Source: CAWFGS01 sp963815535 (GTDB taxonomy: Bacteria; Pseudomonadota; Alphaproteobacteria; Sphingomonadales; Sphingomonadaceae). From it: a stretch of 64,000 bases of DNA. A program made the position numbers and the translations under genes. The notes under the pieces are model-generated. The model ran no database searches. It saw nothing but the letters and a program-made list of their open reading frames with translations, and was not told the origin of the DNA. The DNA is taken from the NCBI GenBank assembly GCA_963815535.1, contig CAWFGS010000003.1:124001-188000 (forward strand), in the 5' to 3' direction. This document shows, piece after piece, positions 58,111 through 64,000 of this stretch (its first letter is position 1; the number at the start of each line of letters is the position of its first letter).

Positions 58111-59107
58111 TCAGATCAGCCCGGCCAACGGAGAGCTGGGGTCGGCATATTTGCGGCGGCCCATCCGGCCCGACAGATAGGCGTGTCGTCCGGCCTCCAC
58201 TGCCAGTTTCATGGCACGGGCCATGCGAATCGGGTCTTTCGCTTCCGCAATGGCGGTGTTCATCAGCACCCCGTCGCAGCCCAGTTCCATCGCGACTGCC
58301 GCATCGGACGCCGTGCCGACGCCGGCATCGACCAGCACCGGGACATTCGCGCCTTCCACGATCAGGCGGATGGTGACGCGGTTCTGGATGCCCAGCCCCG
58401 ATCCGATCGGCGCGCCCAGCGGCATGATCGCGACCGCGCCCGCTTCTTCCAGCTGTTTCGCGGCGATCGGATCGTCGGTGCAATAGACCATCGGCTTGAA
58501 CCCTTCCGCGACCAGCACTTCGGTCGCTTTCAGCGTTTCGCGCATATCGGGATAGAGCGTGCGCGCCTCGCCCAGCACTTCCAGCTTCACCAGATCCCAG
58601 CCGCCCGCCTCGCGCGCCAGACGCAGGGTGCGGATCGCATCGTCGGCGGTAAAGCAGCCGGCGGTGTTGGGCAGGTAGGTGGCTTTTTGCGGGTCGATGA
58701 AATCGGTCAGCATCGGCGCGTTCGGCGTCGGTCACGTTCACGCGCCGCACCGCGACCGTGACGATTTCGCGCCCCAGCACGCTTCCACCGCGGCGGCGTT
58801 CTGCGCGAAATCGGTATATTTGCCGGTCCCGACGATCAGGCGCGACTGAAACCTGCGCCCGGCGACTTCCCAACCGTCATCGTCTTGCGAAGCGGGTGCG
58901 CCGCCGCCCACGAAATGCACGATTTCCAGCACGTCACCTTCCGCCAGCCGCACATCGCCCAGCGTCGAACGCGGCACGATCGCGCCATTGTGTTCGACGG
59001 CGACCTTCGCCGGGTCCAGCTCCAGTTCGCGTACCAGATCGGCGATGGTGACGGCCGGGCTGACGTCGCGCATCGCCGTTCAGGGTAATGTTTTTTCCGA
59101 TAATCAT
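58111..59107 (-). CDS. thiG: Fused sulfur carrier ThiS and thiazole synthase ThiG (frame broken)
   Basis: Bifunctional thiamin-thiazole protein of about 330 residues. The N-terminal 70 residues are a ThiS ubiquitin-like fold (TIADLVRELELDPAKVAVEH, LAEGDVLEIVHFVGGG) and the ThiG barrel starts after a 9-residue linker with WEVAGRRFQSRLIVGTGKYT. The Schiff-base lysine is in GWDLVKLEVLGEARTLYPDM; phosphate-binding segments are VLVDAGVGTASDAAVAMELG and DGVLMNTAIAEAKDPIRMAR. Breaks lie near 59060, 58785 and 58715. The glycine pair that must carry thiocarboxylate is therefore internal in the translated protein. Confidence 0.88.
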
Positions 59108-59146
59108 GCGCCCGCAGATAGCAGCAGCGCGCCCGCAATCAACAGT

Positions 59147-59593
59147 TCAGCAATTGCCGCAGCTGTGTCGCAGATTGAGGATATGGCCGAGCGACACCAG
59201 CGCCACACCGATGATGGTCAGCACCGCTTCTTCCACCCCGTGCGGCACGGCCAGCGCGCCGCCCATGAAGCTCAGCCCCGTCATGGCGACGACGAACGGC
59301 AAAGGCTGACGATGGCGCAGCGCGCCCCATCCGATCGCGACTGCCGCCACGATCAATGCCGACCACCAGCCCGACCTGATGGACGATCGGCGCGAGGAAG
59401 AATTCGCCCAGAACGGTGGCGCCGAGGCCCAGCGCCGAAATCAGCACGATACTCGCCAGGCAATGCACCGCGCACAGGCCCGACAGGACGATCCCGGCAC
59501 GGTCAAGCCTGCGCCCGGACAGCCAGCCGAGACCAGCTGCGCAGCGTTCTGCGGTGTGATTGTAGAGCGGCGGTCGGTCATTCTTGCGGCCAT
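59147..59593 (-). CDS. MerC domain membrane protein (frame broken)
   Basis: Small membrane protein of the MerC family, a possible mercury or zinc transporter. About 145 residues. Segments are LDRAGIVLSGLCAVHCLASI with the cysteine pair, VLISALGLGATVLGEFFLAP, LIVAAVAIGWGALRHRQPLP, VVAMTGLSFMGGALAVPHGV and a cysteine-containing end NLRHSCGNC. A break lies near 59365, another probably in the first 40 codons, so the start is uncertain (ATG at 59593 used). A TGT...ACA palindrome sits immediately upstream. Confidence 0.8.
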
Positions 59594-59596
59594 ATA

Positions 59597-59611
59597 TGTG
59601 ATAATGTAACA
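59597..59611. promoter_or_regulatory. Possible Zur/Fur-type operator
   Basis: TGTGATAATGTAACA is an imperfect 15-base palindrome right before the MerC start. Its form resembles zinc- or iron-uptake regulator boxes of alphaproteobacteria, which often control MerC-type genes. Not a full consensus match. Confidence 0.3.
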
Positions 59612-59710
59612 TTCCACAAGAGCGGTGATGTTGCAAATTTCGATACCGACGTTAAAACGCTTGTCAATGTCGCTTGCGATCGTGCGGGTGTCGCCACCAC
59701 ACATATCGTC

Positions 59711-60785
59711 ATGGCCACTCACGCTCGCGAAATCCCGCCGGTCCGCGCGACCGTGTCGCATCGCCATGCCGCCCGCCCCGTCGCGGTTGCGACATGGTTG
59801 TTCTGCGTCGCGCTGCTGGTCGTCGTCATGGTGGCGGTCGGCGGGATTACCCGGCTGACCGAATCGGGTCTGTCGATCACGGAATGGAAACCGGTGACGG
59901 GCGCTCTGCCGCCGCTGTCCACCGCGCAATGGCAGGCGGAATTCGATCTTTACAAACAGATCCCCGAATATCGCAACGTGACCGGCCCAGCGGGAATGGA
60001 CCTGGCCGCGTTCAAGTTCATCTATTTCTGGGAATGGTTCCACCGTTTGCTGGGCCGGGTGATCGGACTGGCTTTCGCGGTGCCGCTCGCCTGGTTCTGG
60101 ATCAAGGGGCAGATACCCGCCGGGTATAAGGGGCGGCTGGTCGCGCTGCTCGCGCTGGGCGGGCTGCAGGGCGTGTTCGGCTGGTTCATGGTGCATAGCG
60201 GGCTGAGCGGGCGAGATGACCGATGTCAGCCATTTCTGGCTGTCGATCCATCTGCTGACCGCATTGTTCACGTTGGCCGCGCTGATCTGGACCGCGCTCG
60301 ATCTGCGGCGCGCTGGCGAAGGATGCGAGCGCGGTCGCGATTGACCGGGTTTGCGGGAATCGTTGCCGCCGTGCTGTTCGTCCAGCTGCTGCTGGGCGCG
60401 TGGGTCGCGGGTCTGAATGCCGGGCTGGTGTCCGACAGCTGGCCGCTGATGCAGGACCGGCTCGTGCCGGAATACGACAGCCGCGAACGGGTTGTTCTGG
60501 GCGCTGACGCATGACCCCTATCTGCTGCATTTCGTGCATCGCTGGTGGGCATGGGCAGCGGCGGCGGCGCTGATCGTGATGGCCGTCCGGCTGAAGCCAC
60601 GCTGGCGCGCCGCATCCGTGGCGTTGCATACGCTGGTCGGCACGCAGATGCTGCTGGGCATCGCCACCGTGATGACCGGGGTGGCGCTGTGGCTGGCCGT
60701 GGCGCATCAGCTGGTCGGCGCGTTGCTGGTGGCGACGGTGGCGGTGGCGGCGCATCGGTTGGGGCGGCCCGAACCGGTCGCCTAA
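59711..60785 (+). CDS. ctaA: COX15/CtaA heme A synthase (frame broken)
   Basis: Inner-membrane protein that oxidises heme O to heme A for cytochrome c oxidase. About 355 residues with eight hydrophobic segments. Heme-ligand and signature regions are GGITRLTESGLSITEWKPVT, FIYFWEWFHRLLGRVIGLAF, TDVSHFWLSIHLLTALFTLA, DPYLLHFVHRWWAWAAAAAL and WLAVAHQLVGALLVATVA. Breaks lie near 60215, 60330 and 60490. The ATG at 59711 gives MATHAREIPPVRATVSHRHA. Divergent from MerC; ctaB and oxidase genes are not in the window. Confidence 0.94.
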
Positions 60786-60791
60786 CGGTTT

Positions 60792-60809
60792 GAGGTATTA
60801 TTATACCTC
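60792..60809. repeat. 18-base palindrome after ctaA
   Basis: GAGGTATTATTATACCTC forms a 7-base stem with a 4-base loop 7 bases past the ctaA stop. It may be a weak terminator or an operator in the leader of rplM; it has no T-run. Confidence 0.45.
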
Positions 60810-60957
60810 CTCGCGAACGCCCGGTTTTGCTTGACTTGGCGGGCTTATTTGACCATTTGCGCCGCTTCACCCGGTCGATCGAACGATGCTGCGGGGGTAT
60901 TTTCGCCCGCATGTGTATGATCAACAAGGGTCTCTTTTATTAGAATGGAAAAAGCCC

Positions 60958-61434
60958 ATGAAGGCTCTCAGCAAAGTCACCCGGTCGATCAAACCGGCAG
61001 AGGTGGAAAAGAAATGGCATCTGATCGATGCCGAAAATCTGGTGGTCGGCCGGCTGGCCAGCATCGTCGCCAACATCCTGCGCGGCAAGCACAAGCCCAG
61101 CTTCACCCCGCATGTCGATTGCGGCGATCACGTCATCATCATCAACGCGGACAAGGTGAAATTCACCGGCGGCAAGATGACCGGCAAGATCTATTACAAG
61201 CACACCGGCCATGTCGGCGGGATCAAGGAAACCACACCTGCCAAGGTGCTGGAAGGCCGCTTCCCCGAACGCGTGCTGGAAAAGGCCATTCAGCGCATGA
61301 TCCCGCGCGGACCGCTCGGCCGCGACCAGATGCGCGCGCTGCACCTCTATGCCGGGACCGACCATCCGCATGATGGCCAACAGCCCGAAACACTCGACGT
61401 CGGTTCCATGAACCGCAAGAACAAGGCTTCCTGA
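60958..61434 (+). CDS. rplM: 50S ribosomal protein L13
   Basis: Early-assembling large-subunit protein, 158 residues. Segments are EKKWHLIDAENLVVGRLASI, VANILRGKHKPSFTPHVDCG, DHVIIINADKVKFTGGKMTG, KIYYKHTGHVGGIKETT and the end RMIPRGPLGRDQMRALHLYA. The ATG at 60958 gives MKALSKVTRSIKPAE, the usual alphaproteobacterial start; an ATG 24 codons upstream is rejected. rpsI begins 2 bases after its stop. Intact. Confidence 0.98.
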   Translation: MKALSKVTRSIKPAEVEKKWHLIDAENLVVGRLASIVANILRGKHKPSFTPHVDCGDHVIIINADKVKFTGGKMTGKIYYKHTGHVGGIKETTPAKVLEGRFPERVLEKAIQRMIPRGPLGRDQMRALHLYAGTDHPHDGQQPETLDVGSMNRKNKAS

Positions 61435-61436
61435 TC

Positions 61437-62174
61437 ATGGCCGACGATAAAAAACCCGCCGACGCTGGCGCGACCGATGCCAACACGGAAAACAAGGGTC
61501 CGGTTGCCGCCGCACCGATGACGGATAAAGGCGCGCCCCCGGCAGACGCCCCGGCCAAGAGCGACGAACCGCCCAAGTCCGACACTAAGGAAACGCCCGC
61601 GACCGAGGAAACCAAGCCTGCGGATGAAAAGGCCGGCGCCAAAGCGGGTGAAAAGGTCGATACGCCGAAAGAAAGCGTTTCCGATCTCGCCGATCTGAAA
61701 GACATCGCCAGCGACGCGCCCGATGCGGACGCCGCCGCGATCGCTCAACAGCCATCGGCTCCGTTGCGCGAACAGCAGTTGGACCAGCAGGGCCGCGCTT
61801 ACGCCACCGGTCGCCGCAAGGATGCAAAGGCACGCGTCTGGATCAAACCGGGCAAGGGCAAGATCACCATCAACGGCCGCGAACAGGAAGTGTATTTCGC
61901 ACGTCCGACTCTGCGCCTCGTCATCAACCAGCCGTTCGGCCTGACCGATCGCGAAGGCCAGTACGACGTCATCGCCACGGTCAAGGGCGGCGGTCTGTCC
62001 GGCCAGGCGGGCGCAGTGAAGCATGGCATCGCCCAGGCTCTCACCCGGTTCGAACCGGCGCTGCGGTCCGTGGTCAAGGCCGAAGGCTTCCTGACTCGCG
62101 ACAGCCGCGTGGTGGAACGCAAGAAATACGGCCGCGCGAAAGCACGCCGCAGCTTCCAGTTCTCCAAACGGTAA
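61437..62174 (+). CDS. rpsI: 30S ribosomal protein S9 with long acidic N-terminal extension
   Basis: Small-subunit protein whose C-terminal tail reaches the P site. The product has 245 residues, about 115 more than the E. coli protein. The S9 core starts near residue 118 with GRAYATGRRKDAKARVWIKP, then GKGKITINGREQEVYFARPT, GGGLSGQAGAVKHGIAQAL and the end KKYGRAKARRSFQFSKR. The first 115 residues are Ala/Asp/Glu/Lys/Pro low complexity (ADDKKPADAGATDANTENKG). Alphaproteobacteria often have a shorter extension. Intact. Confidence 0.96.
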   Translation: MADDKKPADAGATDANTENKGPVAAAPMTDKGAPPADAPAKSDEPPKSDTKETPATEETKPADEKAGAKAGEKVDTPKESVSDLADLKDIASDAPDADAAAIAQQPSAPLREQQLDQQGRAYATGRRKDAKARVWIKPGKGKITINGREQEVYFARPTLRLVINQPFGLTDREGQYDVIATVKGGGLSGQAGAVKHGIAQALTRFEPALRSVVKAEGFLTRDSRVVERKKYGRAKARRSFQFSKR

Positions 62175-62194
62175 TCCGTTCGATCGCGATTACG

Positions 62195-62227
62195 AAGGGG
62201 CGGCTCGGCAACGGGCTGCCCCTTTTT
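62195..62227 (+). terminator. Rho-independent terminator of rplM-rpsI
   Basis: A stem AAGGGGC / GCCCCTT with extended pairing, then TTTTT, begins 20 bases after the S9 stop. Good match to an intrinsic terminator on the plus strand; the minus-strand metallophosphoesterase gene ends just beyond. Confidence 0.8.
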
Positions 62228-62249
62228 CATACGGGCGATATGGAAACGG

Positions 62250-63002
62250 CTATTGCGTAAAGTCGCGCCGTGCGACTTCCAGCCCACTGTTCGAAGCGTA
62301 ACGTATGACGTTGTAGCTGGGGGCAGCACCGCGCAGGCGGGTGGATAGCGTACCGGCCCCGATCGCGCGCATCGTCCGGCCCGATGCACCAGCCTGTCGC
62401 GTCAGGTCGAACCCATGATGGACGTGACCTGAAATCACGGCATCCGCCCCTGCGCGCGCCAGCGTATCGAATGCCTCGTTGCCTCGAATGGTGGGGTTTT
62501 CGCCATCGATCGTCGCCGGGATCAGCGGATGATGACAGGCCACGATTACGCATTCGTGATCGCTGCGAACTCGCTCAACATGCGCCACCGTTTTCGCCAG
62601 AGCCTTGCCCTTGATGACGCCATCCGACCACGGAAAGCGCGCCTGCGCCCGCACCGTGCTGTTGAGCGGTACGATTGCGACACTGCCCAGATCGAGCGGT
62701 GCGGCAACCGCATCATGCAGAGCGCCGAACCGCGCATAAGGCCGTGTAAACCGCTCCCACAGATTGTAGTAAGGCATGTCGTGATTGCCCGGCTCTATGC
62801 TGACCGGCACGCCCAACTGCGCGAACCAATCCTGGGCGGCGGCAAACTCGCTGCGTTTCGCCCGCTGCGTCACATCGCCGGTGCATACCACCGCATCGGG
62901 TTGCTCCGCCGCGACCGCATCGGCGAACCATGCCAGCGCCGCACGGTTTTCCACCCCGAAATGCACGTCGCTGACGTGAAAAAGAACGACCGGTCTCGTC
63001 AT
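62250..63002 (-). CDS. Calcineurin-like metallophosphoesterase
   Basis: Binuclear metal phosphoesterase of about 250 residues. Family motifs are LFHVSDVHFGVENR (DxH), DAVVCTGDVTQRAKRSEFAA (GDxxxR-like), SIEPGNHDMPYYN (GNHD), IVACHHPLIPA and VISGHVHHGFDLTR (GHxH). The closest known type is a 3',5'-cAMP phosphodiesterase-like (CpdA) protein, but the substrate is unproven. The ATG at 63002 overlaps the stop of the small membrane protein (ATGA). Intact. Confidence 0.9.
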   Translation of the reverse strand: MTRPVVLFHVSDVHFGVENRAALAWFADAVAAEQPDAVVCTGDVTQRAKRSEFAAAQDWFAQLGVPVSIEPGNHDMPYYNLWERFTRPYARFGALHDAVAAPLDLGSVAIVPLNSTVRAQARFPWSDGVIKGKALAKTVAHVERVRSDHECVIVACHHPLIPATIDGENPTIRGNEAFDTLARAGADAVISGHVHHGFDLTRQAGASGRTMRAIGAGTLSTRLRGAAPSYNVIRYASNSGLEVARRDFTQ

Positions 63003-63266
63003 ACTCGGTGCGTCAGTACCAGCCACAGCCCTGCCGCGTTCAACATACTGTATCCGATATAGAATCCCGCTGCGACGGGATAGCCGTTGGCTGCGAACAA
63101 CAGACTGGCCAGGAGAATTGCAAACTCCGTCGCGAAGCTGATTTGCCGTCCGGTTCTGCCCTGGCGGACCGCGAATACGGCGTAACAAGGGATGCGGGCT
63201 TTCCACCATCGCGCGATGGCCGGCGAAGTTAAGCATTCCCAGGATAAATATGATTGCAACCGCCAT
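62999..63266 (-). CDS. Small membrane protein (frame broken)
   Basis: Protein of about 89 residues. It starts MAVAIIFILGMLNFAGHRAM, then in a shifted frame from near 63200 continues FAVRQGRTGRQISFATEFAI, LLASLLFAANGYPVAAGFYI and YSMLNAAGLWLVLTHRV. Three membrane segments are predicted by eye. No family recognised. It lies between the LytTR regulator and the phosphoesterase, coupled to the latter. Confidence 0.65.
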
Positions 63267-63310
63267 GATGGGATTATGGCAGGGTGGCGGCCCAATTCCA
63301 ACATGGGGGG

Positions 63311-64000
63311 TCAGCGATTGGCCATCGCCTTGACGCTGGGCAGATAAGTTCGGCCGATCCGCAGCGTTTCGGATTTCGGCGAATCCGCACCACCATCATC
63401 GTTTCTGAAATCGACGGACCACACGCCCAAACCATCATGCCGCAGCCCGGCAATGGTATCGCGCCGCAGGATCGTGGACCGATGGATCCGGATGAACAGG
63501 CCGGGATCGAGGCGGTCTTCCAACCCCGCGATCGTCTGCAGCAGCAGATACGAACGATCGGCGACATGCAGCCGAACATAATCCCGTTCCGCATCGATGC
63601 GTGCTATGGCGCTCACCTGCACCCGCATCAGTTCCCCCGGTTCGGCACCCACAGCTCGGACAGCCAGTCCGAAATGGGGGATGCCGCGACGTTCCCCCGC
63701 TCCCGAACGCGTGCCATGGCGCGTTCCAGGCGGTCGGGCGTGACGGGTTTCAGCAGATAATCGACTGCATCGAGATCGAACGCCTGGACTGCGAAATCGT
63801 CATGCGCGGTGACGAAGACGACTGCGGGTGCCGCCGTGCCGCGTTCGGCCAACCGTTTGACGGCTCTTGCAACCGCCATACCATCCATTTCCGGCATGGT
63901 CAGGTCGAGCAGCACGCAATCGGGCGACAGCTTCTCGATGCGCTCCAGCGCCTCGTGCCCGTCACTCGCTTTGCCCACGATTTCAATGCCATCCACGTCG
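63311..64000 (-). CDS. LytTR-type response regulator (partial, 5' end outside window)
   Basis: Response regulator cut by the right edge. The receiver part has IEIVGKASDGHEALERIEKL, the aspartate in CVLLDLTMPEMDGMAVARAV, VVFVTAHDDFAVQAFDLDAV and the lysine in DYLLKPVTPDRL. After a break near 63640 the LytTR domain has VSAIARIDAERDYVRLHVAD, LEDRLDPGLFIRIHRSTILR and RIGRTYLPSVKAMAN. It is upstream of the small membrane protein on the same strand. Its kinase is presumably outside the window. Confidence 0.9.

Noticed and set aside
59107..59147. TPP riboswitch upstream of thiSG
   Set aside because: Only about 40 bases separate thiSG from MerC and no THI-box sequence is visible.

Overview
The window looks like a chromosomal segment of an alphaproteobacterium of the order Sphingomonadales, probably Erythrobacteraceae or Sphingomonadaceae. 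This is inferred from high G+C coding DNA, the neighbourhood rpe / heparinase II-III / purH, an Rrf2-led suf operon, a fused ThiS-ThiG protein, MmcB, DUF2093 and DUF2141 proteins, and rplM-rpsI with an extended S9. No plasmid, phage or IS transposase was recognised. Most of the content is core metabolism with two accessory islands.

The sequence carries very many single-base reading-frame breaks, on the order of one per kb, in genes that should be essential or under strong selection (purH, purD, nadC, sufB, sufS, xseA, pyrD, ctaA). In nearly all of them the protein continues at once in another frame. I therefore read them as consensus indel errors of an unpolished long-read assembly. Genes are annotated over their full inferred span and the break positions are stated.

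Layout: 1-3062 (minus) purH 5' end, heparinase-like protein, rpe. 3323-5870 a DUF2141 protein, then a nucleotidyltransferase/lipid-kinase pair. 6048-9843 a paoABC-type molybdenum aldehyde oxidoreductase. 9849-13031 a UBP zinc-finger protein and an SRPBCC/ADH/SDR operon. 13133-20356 a glycoconjugate-type island: a minus-strand coupled set GT2, acyl-CoA dehydrogenase-like, PIG-L deacetylase, NodS-like methyltransferase, then a GT4, and divergently a second GT4 with an alpha/alpha-barrel protein. 20556-20632 tRNA-Arg(CCG). 20800-31994 MmcB, a fatty acid hydroxylase family protein, DUF2141, PAS protein, App1 phosphatase, esterase, M48 protease, DsbA-like protein, inositol-oxygenase-like protein and a LytS/LytTR two-component pair. 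32102-37209 nadC, RNase T2, tadA, a small lipoprotein, rpmB, phytase-like, M23 peptidase, DUF2093. 37252-41507 xseA and purD, with overlapping divergent starts and a parS-like site, PilZ protein, adenosine kinase. 41620-50032 EI24, a lipoprotein and the complete suf operon (Rrf2 regulator, sufB, two DUF559 genes, hypothetical, sufC, sufD, sufS, sufT, sufA). 50288-64000 DUF885 peptidase, pyrD, ggt, acyl-CoA synthetase, thiSG, MerC, ctaA, rplM-rpsI, metallophosphoesterase, small membrane protein and a truncated LytTR regulator.

The most intriguing parts are the coupled GT2/dehydrogenase/deacetylase/methyltransferase operon, whose chemistry recalls Nod-factor or mycothiol-type assembly; the suf operon with two embedded DUF559 genes, inverted-repeat elements and a regulator lacking the usual Fe-S cysteines; and the parS-like sequence at the xseA/purD start overlap.
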